NCBI GenBank assembly: GCA_938083085.1
Contig: CALLKX010000076.1
Span: 1-50,742, forward strand
Length of the DNA: 50,742 nucleotides
Direction: 5' to 3'
From: an uncultured bacterium
Lineage (GTDB): Bacteria; Planctomycetota; UBA1135; GCA-002686595
Positions 9,546 through 17,938 of this stretch are shown in pieces. The notes below the pieces were generated by a model. It did not search any database, was not told the origin of the DNA, and saw only the letters and a list, made by a program, of their open reading frames with translations. The translations under genes were made by a program, and so were the position numbers. Position 1 is the first letter of the stretch. Each line of letters opens with the position of its first letter.

Positions 9546-10862
9546 TCAGACGAACGGCGTGATGCCGGGCTGAGCCACCGGCTTCACCGGGTTGTCACCG
9601 AAGTCATAGCTCTTGGGCGACAGGTCCTCCTTGGACTCCAGCGCCTGGTTCCAGGAGATCTCCTGACCGGTGTACGCCGACATCCGGCCCATGAGGGCGA
9701 GCAGCGTGGCGCGGCACATGTAGTCGCCGTTGTGGATCGGCTCGCCGGCACGGATCGACGCGAACAGCTCGTTGTGTTCGTTCTGGTACATGTTGTCCGG
9801 GACCCCGGGGTTCCGGTAGCGCCAGTTGGTCTCCCCCTCGATCCGGTGGGACTGGAGGTGCGCGATGCCCTTCGTCCCGTAGGCGTGATCCGAGACGTCT
9901 CGGAACGCGCCGGGGATCTGCCGGCAGGAGAAGAAGCCCTTCACGCCGTCGCCGAAGTCATAGACCGCGCTGAAGTGGTCGTAGATGTTGCCGTACTTGG
10001 GGTCGGTCCGGACGATCCGGCCGCCGTTGGCCTTGACGGACAGGGGCGGCTTATCGCCCATGGTCCAGATCATCTTGTCGAGGTTGTGGATCGCCTGCTC
10101 CGCGATGTGGTCCCCCGAGGCCCAGGTGTAGTACAGCCAGTTCCGGATCTGGGTCTCCATCTCGCTCCACTCGGGCTTCTCACCGCGGTGCCACAGGCCG
10201 CCGGTGTCGTAGGAGCACTCGATGGACTTGATGTCGCCGATGGCGCCCTCACGAATCTTCTCGATCGTGGCGCGCTTCGCGTTCTGGTAGCGATAGCAGA
10301 GGCCGCTGACCACGGCGAGGTTCTTCTCCTTGGCCTCGTCGCAGGCGGCCCACATGCGGCGCAGCCCCGGCGCGTCCGTGGCCACCGGCTTCTCCACGAA
10401 CATGTGCTTGCCCGCCTTGACGGCGTACTCCACCTGCGCAGGGCGGAAGTGAGGCGTCGACGCCATCAGCACGACGTCGCAGTTGTCCGTGACCTTCTCG
10501 TGGCAGTCGAAGCCCGCGAAGGCGCGCTCGCTGGGCACATCGACGCGACCCTTGAACTCCTCCTCGGCGTTGATCTCCGCGAGCTTGGAGGAGATGCGGT
10601 CATCGAACGCATCGCCCATGGCCACGAGCTTGGTGTTCGGGTCCGCGCGCAAAGCGTCGCGCACCGCGCCGCCGCCGCGGCCTCCGCAGCCCACCAGGCC
10701 GAGGCGCAAGGTCGGCGGTTCATCGTCCTGACGGGCGCTAGCCCCTGCGATGGCGGAGGTGGCGCCGAGGGCCGTTGCGGCACCGGCGGCCCGGAGGACC
10801 TGGCGACGACTCGCGCCGGGCTTGGGATCGTCAGAGGAGAGGTCGATGGGAGAGTGGCTCAT
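9546..10862 (-). CDS. Secreted Gfo/Idh/MocA-family oxidoreductase (Tat signal)
   Basis: 438 residues. A twin-arginine signal (SRRQVLRAAGAA, residues 18-29) is followed by an Ala-rich h-region, so export of the folded, cofactor-loaded protein by Tat is likely. The Rossmann nucleotide site is LGLVGCGGRGGGAVRDAL, and the family EKP motif is present in MFVEKPVATD (EKPVA). The C-terminal alpha/beta dehydrogenase domain holds GDHIAEQAIHNLDKM. Such proteins oxidise or reduce sugars and inositols with NAD(P). A paralogue lies at 13368-14678. The ATG overlaps the ApbE stop by four bases, so the two are coupled. Confidence 0.9.
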   Translation of the reverse strand: MSHSPIDLSSDDPKPGASRRQVLRAAGAATALGATSAIAGASARQDDEPPTLRLGLVGCGGRGGGAVRDALRADPNTKLVAMGDAFDDRISSKLAEINAEEEFKGRVDVPSERAFAGFDCHEKVTDNCDVVLMASTPHFRPAQVEYAVKAGKHMFVEKPVATDAPGLRRMWAACDEAKEKNLAVVSGLCYRYQNAKRATIEKIREGAIGDIKSIECSYDTGGLWHRGEKPEWSEMETQIRNWLYYTWASGDHIAEQAIHNLDKMIWTMGDKPPLSVKANGGRIVRTDPKYGNIYDHFSAVYDFGDGVKGFFSCRQIPGAFRDVSDHAYGTKGIAHLQSHRIEGETNWRYRNPGVPDNMYQNEHNELFASIRAGEPIHNGDYMCRATLLALMGRMSAYTGQEISWNQALESKEDLSPKSYDFGDNPVKPVAQPGITPFV

Positions 10863-12058
10863 GCGTCGCGTTGTCGTTGAAGGGACTCGGTGGACCCGGG
10901 CAGGTCCGCCTTAGGCGTAACCGTCGGGACGGGCACCGCCCCATCGTGCGGGAAGCGCTCCCCGACGCAAGGCTCCTGATCTTCGCCAGCGAAGAAGAGG
11001 CCTCGCTCAAGGGCCGTCACGCCGGTCCGGAGAGGTCCGATCACGAGCCTCGCAGTGGCCAGGGCGTCGGCCTCCGCCGCGGTCGCGGCGGTCATGACCG
11101 AGGCGCGGGGCGAAGGCAGCGGGAGCGCGGACCGGGGGTCGATCACGTGCCCATAGTGCATCGCAGACCGCTCCGCGCCGGGGCCCGAGAGCCCGGCGAG
11201 GGGCTCGCCCTCGAGCGCACCCGACCGATAGACATCCCCCGACGTGGCGATCGCCGCCCGGGCCAGGAGGAAGCGCAGCCGCCGCTGTGACTTTTGACCA
11301 AAGGGCAACACTTCCACCCGCCACCCTGCGCTTCCCGGGGGTGGATCAAGGGCCCGGAGGTCTCCACCGCCATCCATCAGCGCGCTCCTGATCCCGTGCG
11401 CCTCGACCTCCGCGAGGGCCTCATCCACGGCCACGCCCTTGGCCACGCCGCCAAAGTCGAGGCGCAGTTGGGGGTCCAGGACCCTGCAGCGCTGTGTCCC
11501 GCGGGTGACGTCCCCATCGACCTGCACCAGTGCGCTCCAGCCGAGCCGGGCGGCGGCCTGATCCCAGGCGGCCTGATCCGGCCATTGCCCCTGGCGCAGG
11601 GCCCGGCGCCAGTGATGCGTGAGGACCCCGACCGTGGGGTCGAAGGCCCCCTGGGCAAGCGGGACGAGGCCGGCGGTGGCCGAGAGGACGCGACCCAGCT
11701 CCGCGGATACCTCGACCCACTCCCCGCTGCTCGTCACGGGGAGCCGGCGGGCCTCGCTGGTGGCGGCATAGTCCGTGGCCACAGCTTCGACCCGGTCCAC
11801 TCGCTGGAAGGCGGCCGCGGCTGCCCGGTCTGCGAGGTCCAGATCCGGGGCCCACAGGCTCAGCCTGAACAGGGTGCCCATGGCACGGTGCTCATACACC
11901 CTGAACAGCGGGGCCGCCTCGACCTCCGCCGGGCGTGGCGCCGCGTCGCTCCCGGGCCCGAGAGCGCCCCGGCACGCCGCCCCGAGCACGGCCAGCGCCG
12001 CGAGGCAGGCGAGCGCGGCAGAAGGGCGAGTGGAAGACCCGTGGCGTCTGAGGACCAT
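10859..12058 (-). CDS. apbE: FAD:protein FMN transferase (ApbE-like lipoprotein)
   Basis: 399 residues. The N-terminus is a lipoprotein signal (ALAVLGAAC, Cys29), so the enzyme is probably anchored in a membrane facing outward. ApbE motifs: AMGTLFRLSLW, LDFGGVAKGVAVDEALAEV, MDGGGDLRAL, AIATSGDVYR and the C-terminal YGHVIDPRSALPLP. ApbE proteins use FAD to attach FMN covalently to a Thr/Ser of target proteins such as NqrB/C, RnfG or other periplasmic flavoproteins. No such target is obvious in the window. Downstream and overlapping is a Gfo/Idh/MocA oxidoreductase; upstream, the divergent FGE-like gene begins only 32 bases away. Confidence 0.9.
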   Translation of the reverse strand: MVLRRHGSSTRPSAALACLAALAVLGAACRGALGPGSDAAPRPAEVEAAPLFRVYEHRAMGTLFRLSLWAPDLDLADRAAAAAFQRVDRVEAVATDYAATSEARRLPVTSSGEWVEVSAELGRVLSATAGLVPLAQGAFDPTVGVLTHHWRRALRQGQWPDQAAWDQAAARLGWSALVQVDGDVTRGTQRCRVLDPQLRLDFGGVAKGVAVDEALAEVEAHGIRSALMDGGGDLRALDPPPGSAGWRVEVLPFGQKSQRRLRFLLARAAIATSGDVYRSGALEGEPLAGLSGPGAERSAMHYGHVIDPRSALPLPSPRASVMTAATAAEADALATARLVIGPLRTGVTALERGLFFAGEDQEPCVGERFPHDGAVPVPTVTPKADLPGSTESLQRQRDA

Positions 12059-12090
12059 CTCCCCCAGACTACGAAGGTCCCCTCCATCCC
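12059..12090. promoter_or_regulatory. Very short divergent promoter gap
   Basis: Only 32 bases separate the apbE start (12058, minus) from the FGE-like start (12091, plus; 44 bases if its second ATG at 12103 is used). Both starts are supported by signal peptides that begin at once. Promoters for the two directions must therefore overlap each other or lie inside the coding ends, or one or both mRNAs are leaderless. No clear -10/-35 pair was recognised. Confidence 0.35.
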
Positions 12091-13311
12091 ATGAGTCTCC
12101 CCATGACGATTCGACGCGTGCGCTCTCGCATTCGCCCCACCGCAGCCGCGGCGCACCTCAGCGCCGTCGCCCACCGCATCCTGCCCCTGACCGTCCTCTG
12201 CGGCTTCCCCTGGGTGCTCCTCGGCGCCCAGCTCGCCGCTCCGGCGGCCGCCCAGTCGAAGGACCAGGAGGTCTACCCCAAGGCTCCCCCGGGCCCGCCG
12301 CCGGTCACCAAGGTGGAGGGCGCCGACGCCAAGGACCAGGCCGACATGAAGGCCTACGAGGAGGGCATCACGGGGACGGACGCCACGTTCAAGCTGATCC
12401 CCATCCCCGGGGGCGAGTTTCTCATGGGCAGCCCCGCCGATGAGGAGGGTCGCAGCGACTTCGAGGGGCCCCAGGTGAAGGTTCGCGTTTCCCCGTTCTG
12501 GATGGGGACCCATGAGGTCGCGTGGAAGGAGTACAGCCAATACATGGACTCCCTCGACATGCGCGCCCGGAACCTGGCCGAGGGGAGCAGCCGCTCCGAG
12601 CAGGACCCCTGGTCTGACGCGGTCAGCCGCCCGACGCCGCCCTACGTGCCCATGGACTTTGACATGGGGGTCGACGGCTACCCGGCCATCTCCATGACCC
12701 AGTTCGCGGCGAAGCAGTACACCAAGTGGCTCACCATGAAGACGGGCCGCTTCTATCGCCTCCCCACCGAGGCCGAGTGGGAGTACGCCTGCCGCGCTGG
12801 GACCACCGGTGCCTTCTCCTTCCCGGAGGGCGAGCTCGACGACCACGGCTGGTGGTTCGACAACTGCGACGGCCAGTACATGAAGCTCGGCACGCGCAAG
12901 CCCAACCCCTGGGGCCTCTACGACATGCACGGCAACGTGGCCGAGTGGTGCCTCGATGCGTTCTCCAAGGACGGCTACGCCGACCTCGCCCTCCAGGCCA
13001 AGGAAGGGCCGGTTGTCGACCCGATCCGCTGGCCCAAGGCGCTTTACCCGCGGGTCGCCCGCGGCGGCCACTGGGACGAGGACCCCGAGCGCCTCCGCAG
13101 CGCGTCCCGGCGTGGGTCCAACGACGACTGGAAGGTCCAGGACCCGCAGCTCCCCAAGAGCATCTGGTATCACACGGACGCCCCCTGGCTCGGGTTCCGC
13201 GTGGTCCGCCCCCTGAACCCGCCGCCCCCCGAGGAGTGGGCCCGTTACCACGACTCGGACCTCGACTCGATCACCAAGATCTACGACCGACAGCGCCGCG
13301 CCGAGCGCTGA
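12091..13311 (+). CDS. Formylglycine-generating-enzyme-like secreted protein, no catalytic Cys
   Basis: 406 residues with a long signal peptide ending near APAAAQS (about residue 53). The FGE-sulfatase (SUMF1/EgtB-type) fold is plain: LIPIPGGEFLMGS, WMGTHEVAWKEY, YRLPTEAEWEYACRAGT, NPWGLYDMHGNVAEWC and RVARGGHWDEDPERLRSASR. True formylglycine-generating enzymes end in a Cys-containing strand (GFRCA); here it is GFRVV, and the partner Cys is also absent, so it should not oxidise sulfatase cysteines. Many planctomycete paralogues of this fold have unknown or binding roles. It is followed after 56 bases by a Gfo/Idh/MocA gene on the same strand. Confidence 0.85.
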   Translation: MSLPMTIRRVRSRIRPTAAAAHLSAVAHRILPLTVLCGFPWVLLGAQLAAPAAAQSKDQEVYPKAPPGPPPVTKVEGADAKDQADMKAYEEGITGTDATFKLIPIPGGEFLMGSPADEEGRSDFEGPQVKVRVSPFWMGTHEVAWKEYSQYMDSLDMRARNLAEGSSRSEQDPWSDAVSRPTPPYVPMDFDMGVDGYPAISMTQFAAKQYTKWLTMKTGRFYRLPTEAEWEYACRAGTTGAFSFPEGELDDHGWWFDNCDGQYMKLGTRKPNPWGLYDMHGNVAEWCLDAFSKDGYADLALQAKEGPVVDPIRWPKALYPRVARGGHWDEDPERLRSASRRGSNDDWKVQDPQLPKSIWYHTDAPWLGFRVVRPLNPPPPEEWARYHDSDLDSITKIYDRQRRAER

Positions 13312-13367
13312 CGCCACCAGCGCCACCCGTCCGTAGAGCTCTCGCCTCCCTTATTCGCCACGATCCC

Positions 13368-14678
13368 ATGAGCACACCCACCTCCCCCCTCGATCGACGC
13401 ACCTTCATCCAGGGCGCCGGCACTCTCGCGGCGGCCTCGCTGACCGCGGCGCCCTCGCTCGCCGCTGCCCAGGAGTCCGCCGCCGGCGACGCCGAGCTGC
13501 GGGTCGCCCTGATCGGCTGCGGCGGGCGCGGGACCGGGGCTTGCCGGCAGGCCCTGAACACGGGGAACACCCGGCTCGTGGCCATGGCCGACGCCTTCCC
13601 TGATCGGATGGAGGAGTCGCTGTCCAGCATCACCGCGGCCCACCCCGAGGCCGTGGACGTCCCGAACGAGCGCAAGTTCGTCGGCTTCGACGCCTTCAAG
13701 AAGGCGATCGATGAGGACGTGGACGTCGTCATCCTGACCACCCCGCCGGGGTTCCGCCCGGAGCACTTCGACTACGCCGTCTCCAAGGGCAAGCACATCT
13801 TCATGGAGAAGCCCGTGGCCGTGGACGGTCCGGGGATTCGGATGGTGATGGAGGCCGCGGCGGTGGCCAAGGAGAAGAAGCTCTGCGTTGGGGTCGGGCT
13901 CCAGCGCCACCACAGCTTCAAGTATCAGGATACCGTCCGCGCCATCGAGGACGGCGCGATCGGGAAGCCGGTGTCCCTGAGGGTCTACTGGAACAGCGGC
14001 GGCGTCTGGGTGAAGCCCCGCAAGCCCCAGTGGAACGAGATGCAGTACCAGATGCGCAACTGGTACTACTTCAACTGGCTGTGCGGCGACCACATCGTCG
14101 AGCAGCACATCCACAACCTCGACGTCGGCAACTGGATCATGGGCAAGACGCCGATGAAGGCCGTCGGCATGGGCGGACGCCAGGTGCGCAAGGGCGCCGA
14201 GCACGGCGAGATCTATGACCACCATGCGGTGGAATACATCTACGACGATGGGACCCGCATGCACAGCCAGTGCCGCCATCAGAAGCAGGTGTGGAGCAGC
14301 GTGAGCGAACACGTCCACGGCTCGGGCGGCACGTGCAACGTCGGCGCCGGCCGCATCGAGACCTACGGCGGCGACAAGTGGCGCTTTGAGGGCAAGGACA
14401 GCGACGCCTACCAGCGTGAGCACGACGTGCTCTTCGAGGCGATCCGCACAGGACGCGAGCACAATGAGGCGATCCGCGGCGCCGAGGCGACGATGACCGC
14501 CATCCTCGGTCGCATGGCCACCTACACCGGCCGCGCCATCACCTGGGACGAAGCTCTCAACTCCACGCGGCTCTTGCGCCCCGACGGGGAGCTGACCTGG
14601 AACACCATCCCGCGCTCCCTCCCGGGGAGCGACGGGCTCTATCCGATCCCGACACCCGGGGTCTACAAGATCGACTGA
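13368..14678 (+). CDS. Secreted Gfo/Idh/MocA-family oxidoreductase (Tat signal)
   Basis: 436 residues from ATG 13368; the frame is open further upstream but the twin-arginine signal fixes the start (PLDRRTFIQGAGTLA, RR at 10-11). Rossmann motif VALIGCGGRGTGACRQAL, EKPVAVDGPG, and the catalytic-domain segment GDHIVEQHIHNLDVGNW are all present. It is a clear paralogue of the 9546-10862 protein, sharing length, signal type and the NW-Y-x2-W-x2-GDHI-EQ-IHNLD core, so both probably act on related sugar substrates outside the cytoplasm. Upstream lies the FGE-like gene, downstream a DMT transporter after 57 bases. Confidence 0.92.
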   Translation: MSTPTSPLDRRTFIQGAGTLAAASLTAAPSLAAAQESAAGDAELRVALIGCGGRGTGACRQALNTGNTRLVAMADAFPDRMEESLSSITAAHPEAVDVPNERKFVGFDAFKKAIDEDVDVVILTTPPGFRPEHFDYAVSKGKHIFMEKPVAVDGPGIRMVMEAAAVAKEKKLCVGVGLQRHHSFKYQDTVRAIEDGAIGKPVSLRVYWNSGGVWVKPRKPQWNEMQYQMRNWYYFNWLCGDHIVEQHIHNLDVGNWIMGKTPMKAVGMGGRQVRKGAEHGEIYDHHAVEYIYDDGTRMHSQCRHQKQVWSSVSEHVHGSGGTCNVGAGRIETYGGDKWRFEGKDSDAYQREHDVLFEAIRTGREHNEAIRGAEATMTAILGRMATYTGRAITWDEALNSTRLLRPDGELTWNTIPRSLPGSDGLYPIPTPGVYKID

Positions 14679-14735
14679 TCGGCGCTCGGCCGCCCGCAGC
14701 ACGGCGGGCCGGCCTGGCCCCGAGCGCGCCTCGCC

Positions 14736-15611
14736 TTGACCCTCCTCTTTCTCGCATCGCTGCTCTGGTCGGTGTCCTTTGCGCTCATCGGCGCGATGGA
14801 TATCGACCCGACGCTGCTCACGGCAGCTCGCCTTGGGCTGGCCGCGCTCGTCATCGCCCCGTTCACCCTCTCGCCCAAAGCGAAGGGAAAGCCGGGGCCG
14901 GCGCGGGCCGCCCAGTTGGCGCTGATCGGGGCGCTCCAGTACGGCCTGATGTACCTCCTCGTACATCGAGCGTACGGCTACCTCGAGGGCTACCAGGTGG
15001 CCCTGCTCACCATCACGACGCCCCTCTACGTGGTCCTCGTCGAGGGCTACGTCCATCGACATCCTCCCGCCCGCGCATGGGGCGCGGCTGCCCTCGCAGT
15101 GGCCGCGGCCTTCGTGCTACGCATGGAGTCCGCGCAGGGGCTAGCCGGTGAAGAGGACTATTGGGTTGGGGTCGGCCTCGTCCAGGCCGCGAACCTGGCC
15201 TGGGCGTCGGGCCTCGTGCTGTACCGCCGGCTCGAGTCCCCCTCCACCGCCACGCCCCGCCGGTTTGGCTGGATGCTGATCGGGGGCTTCCTCCTCGCGC
15301 TGCCCGTCGCCGTCGCCACCGTCGAGCCCTCCGAGCTGCAGCTCACGGCCCGTGAGCTGGGAGGGATCGCCTACCTCGGCCTCGTCCCCTCAGGTCTCGC
15401 ATTCTTCCTTTGGAACCGGGGAGCGACCCAGGTCAGCGTGGGCACCCTCGCGGTGATGAACAACCTCAAGGTACCCCTCGCCGTCACGGTGGCCCTCATG
15501 CCGCCGTTCTCGGAGCCCGCCGCCCCGTGGCCGCTCGCGACCTCGTTCGCGCTCCTGGGCGCCGCGCTGATCCTCGGCACCCGCGGGGCCGGTCGGCGAG
15601 AGGGCGACTAG
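14736..15611 (+). CDS. EamA/DMT-family transporter
   Basis: 291 residues with ten predicted membrane helices in two repeats of five, as in EamA drug/metabolite transporters. The N-terminal LLFLASLLWSVSFALIGA and the late VPSGLAFFLWNRGATQVSVGTLAV are typical of the family. The frame is closed by the previous gene's TGA at 14676, and the TTG at 14736 is the first usable start codon after it; it places the first helix right at the N-terminus. Substrate unknown. It converges with the 15667 gene (55 bases between stops). Confidence 0.85.
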   Translation: MTLLFLASLLWSVSFALIGAMDIDPTLLTAARLGLAALVIAPFTLSPKAKGKPGPARAAQLALIGALQYGLMYLLVHRAYGYLEGYQVALLTITTPLYVVLVEGYVHRHPPARAWGAAALAVAAAFVLRMESAQGLAGEEDYWVGVGLVQAANLAWASGLVLYRRLESPSTATPRRFGWMLIGGFLLALPVAVATVEPSELQLTARELGGIAYLGLVPSGLAFFLWNRGATQVSVGTLAVMNNLKVPLAVTVALMPPFSEPAAPWPLATSFALLGAALILGTRGAGRREGD

Positions 15612-15666
15612 CCCAGCCGGCGACCTTTGGAGGCCGGGGCCCGACTCCGCTCCCACCTCGCCGACG

Positions 15667-16254
15667 TCAGTCGCGCCAGGCCGCGAGGAGTGAGAGGCTC
15701 AGCAGGAGAAGCAGCGCCGCAAGGCGGAAGCCCCCTTCAACGGCCTCCTCTGGCCGAACCAAGCGGGAGATCCCGATCGCCCCCGGCGCGGCCCATAGGG
15801 CGCGCGCCCCCTGGCGCACGATCACGGGCGTTCGTCGCGGGGTCTCGCGCTCAGGCTGGCAGGCCGGGTCGCGGGAGAGCGTCGGGGCCAGGGGGCCGCT
15901 CGGGCCATCGGAGAGACCGCTGGGCGCACGGGGCTCGGCGGTCGATGACACCACGGGGCGGGACGCGGACTTGCGCTGAAGCGCACAGAGCAAGCCCAGG
16001 GCGCAAGAGGCGACTCCCAGGGATCGCAGCAGCCGCCAAGCTCGCCGCGGCGGGGTGATCGGGAGCGAGAGAGGAGCCGCGCGGTGCTCGAGCCCCCCAC
16101 GATCTTCGACGCCGACGATGAGCCCCGGGCCGGGCACCGCGCCGACCAACTCCGAGGATCCGTGAAGCTCACCTACCCGGGTGAAGAGGAGCCCCACGGC
16201 GACCAGCGCCCAGGCCACGATCACGCGGCGGCGAGCCGCCCACGTGGCGAGCAT
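15667..16254 (-). CDS. Small membrane protein of unknown function
   Basis: 195 residues, no family recognised. I start it at ATG 16254, four bases after the stop of the upstream HTH gene, which signals tight coupling; longer frames read into that gene. Three hydrophobic stretches are visible: VIVAWALVAVGLLF near the N-terminus, SLGVASCALGLLCAL in the middle and LAALLLLLSLSLLAAW at the very end, with Arg/Pro-rich loops between. Its stable pairing with the membrane-anchored HTH protein suggests that the two act together, for example as sensor or export partner. This is inference from position only. Confidence 0.55.
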   Translation of the reverse strand: MLATWAARRRVIVAWALVAVGLLFTRVGELHGSSELVGAVPGPGLIVGVEDRGGLEHRAAPLSLPITPPRRAWRLLRSLGVASCALGLLCALQRKSASRPVVSSTAEPRAPSGLSDGPSGPLAPTLSRDPACQPERETPRRTPVIVRQGARALWAAPGAIGISRLVRPEEAVEGGFRLAALLLLLSLSLLAAWRD

Positions 16255-16258
16255 CAGC

Positions 16259-17809
16259 TCAGTCGAGCCACTCGAACTCAAGCGCCCGGTCCCCCGTCGC
16301 GTCGCCGCCCAGCTCAAGGACGAGGCGATAGGGAGCGTAACCGCCGTCCTCGCCGCGTTCGATCCAGCTCCGGAGCACCAGCCGCGAGCCGACCGTAGCT
16401 GAGGCCCCCTCAACTCGCTCGGCACGCTCGGCGCTGTCCAGCAAGCCATCGTTGCTCGCTGCGAATCGCCACCGATGCGACCGACCCGCGACGGGGCCGT
16501 CGAAGCCCGACGCGCGCCAACCGCCCGTGAGTGCCCGCGCCAGGAGGAGCGCCGAACGATCCGCGCGGAGCTCAAGCATGGGCGGCACGAGCCCGTCGCG
16601 CACGGCCTGGTCCGCCTCCCCGAAGGCGACCGCCAGGGCCCGCGGTGTCGTGGCGACCCGCTTGAGTCGCTGGACCGCGGCGTGGTGTTTACAGCACGCG
16701 ACCCCCTTTACGCGGTCGGTCGCGAGGACGCCCACTCCGCCCGGAGCACGCATTCCCCAGCAGCCGCCGAGTGCGAGACGAGCCCTCGGCGTCGCCAGGT
16801 CTCCGGCGCCAAAGGCGCAGAGCGTCGTTCCGTCGAGCGGGGTGAGGGGCGCCCCGCGTCCCCCCTCAAGCCACTCCTCGAGCCCAAGCGGAAGCGTGGC
16901 CCCCGGCCCAAGCGAAGGATCGCCCTCCACCGCCTCGGGCGCCCTCGCATCGGGACCAGAGGGGAGGCTCATGTCCATGCTCGCCACCAGCCCTGCTCCG
17001 GGAGAAGCAGCGCCTGCCCGCTCCTCTTTCGGCGGCGACAGCGGCTCTCTCGGCGGCGACAGCGGCTCTCTCCGCGGCGACAGCGGCTCTCCCGCGCCCG
17101 CGAACTGGGTGGACGTCACGGGGGTGTCGCCCCGGTCCGCCTCCAGGCTCACGGTCTCACCCAGCGGCGCCCGCTCCCAGACGAGGCCGAGGCTCAGGCC
17201 GAGCGTCAAACCCGCGGCGAACATCACGAGCCGTCGAGGGCCGAAGGGCCCCATCCTCCGCCCCAGGGGGACGCCCCGCGGCTCCTGGATCGACCACAGG
17301 TCCATGGGCGCCGGTGAGCTCACTCCTGCGGCCCCTGCATCGGCACCGCGGCGCCGGAGCTCATCAAGCTCGCCCCTGAGCCGCTCGATCTCCACCTCCG
17401 CCGTCCGCCTGAAGGCGTCGCGATCGTCGTCGTAGCGGGCCGGCTGGGCCCCTTCTTGGCTCAGCGGAGACGGCCGCGCGCTGGCCCCGAGGGCAGACCG
17501 CCTTGGCCCGGTGAACAGGGCTCGATCTTCCAGCGAGGCTGACGCGTCCTCGGTGGCGACGACCTCAGGTGCCAGCCGCGCCACGTCCCCGGCGCGGACC
17601 AGCCGAAACTCAGTCCCCTCACGCCAGGCCATGCGAACCATGACCTCCCCGCGTTCGGCCCACGCCTGAAGGGTCCTATGGGTCACCCCCGCCCGGTCCG
17701 CCGCCTCTCCGAACGACCACCACTGCTCGGGGTCCCACCCAGGGGAGTTCGAGCGACGTCGGGCATCACCTCGCGAGCCCGCGGCAGCGCCTGTCTCTTC
17801 CTGAGCCAT
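16259..17809 (-). CDS. Membrane-anchored HTH (MerR-like) protein with outer domain
   Basis: 516 residues from ATG 17809. Residues 30-80 form a MerR/excisionase-like winged helix (FGEAADRAGVTHRTLQAWAERGE, then a beta wing to VARLAPE). A charged helix (130-155) likely makes a coiled coil. One membrane helix (192-212, after GPFGPRRL) would put residues 213-516 outside the cytoplasm. That part starts with a sevenfold-residue tandem repeat (EPLSPPR type, 241-260) and continues into a Cys-containing domain (CWGM, ACCKHH) that I do not recognise. The layout is that of a one-component transmembrane regulator such as ToxR or CadC, but with a different DNA-binding domain. The 19417-21075 protein has the same plan. 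Confidence 0.6.
   Translation of the reverse strand: MAQEETGAAAGSRGDARRRSNSPGWDPEQWWSFGEAADRAGVTHRTLQAWAERGEVMVRMAWREGTEFRLVRAGDVARLAPEVVATEDASASLEDRALFTGPRRSALGASARPSPLSQEGAQPARYDDDRDAFRRTAEVEIERLRGELDELRRRGADAGAAGVSSPAPMDLWSIQEPRGVPLGRRMGPFGPRRLVMFAAGLTLGLSLGLVWERAPLGETVSLEADRGDTPVTSTQFAGAGEPLSPRREPLSPPREPLSPPKEERAGAASPGAGLVASMDMSLPSGPDARAPEAVEGDPSLGPGATLPLGLEEWLEGGRGAPLTPLDGTTLCAFGAGDLATPRARLALGGCWGMRAPGGVGVLATDRVKGVACCKHHAAVQRLKRVATTPRALAVAFGEADQAVRDGLVPPMLELRADRSALLLARALTGGWRASGFDGPVAGRSHRWRFAASNDGLLDSAERAERVEGASATVGSRLVLRSWIERGEDGGYAPYRLVLELGGDATGDRALEFEWLD
17029..17093 (-). repeat. Coding 21-base tandem repeat (EPLSPPR)
   Basis: Three near-identical 21-base units within the 16259-17809 gene, encoding EPLSPRR, EPLSPPR and EPLSPPK just after the membrane helix. 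The unit keeps the frame, so copy changes would alter only the length of this Pro-rich stalk. Confidence 0.75.
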
Positions 17810-17817
17810 GGATCGTT

Positions 17818-17887
17818 GTGTACACGGTAGGGCTTCCCGCCGCCAGCCTTCGGGCATCCCGGATCGCCAGGAGATAGCGGGAAGCCC
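17818..17887. promoter_or_regulatory. Inverted repeats in divergent gap (candidate operator)
   Basis: The gap between the HTH gene (17809, minus) and the secreted-protein gene (17939, plus) holds an 8-base palindrome GTGTACAC (17818-17825) and a perfect 11-base inverted repeat, GGGCTTCCCGC (17830-17840) and GCGGGAAGCCC (17877-17887), with 36 bases between the arms. The position beside a gene for a DNA-binding protein makes an operator for autoregulation and for the divergent gene plausible. A cruciform or RNA stem is the alternative. Confidence 0.45.
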
Positions 17888-17902
17888 GCTGACAGGGCAC
17901 GA

Positions 17903-17930
17903 TTGAAGGTCCTCTCTCCCCATCTATTTA
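17903..17930 (+). promoter_or_regulatory. Possible promoter, near-leaderless transcript
   Basis: TTGAAG (17903-17908), a 16-base spacer and TATTTA (17925-17930) resemble weak -35 and -10 boxes. A start site about seven bases further would fall at the ATG (17939), so the mRNA would be leaderless or nearly so; no Shine-Dalgarno motif precedes the ATG. Confidence 0.25.
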
Positions 17931-17938
17931 GCTGAACC

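Noticed and set aside
12726..14678. 650-residue version of the Gfo/Idh/MocA gene
   Set aside because: The first 214 codons overlap the FGE-like gene in another frame and are Pro/Arg-rich; the Tat signal fixes the start at 13368.
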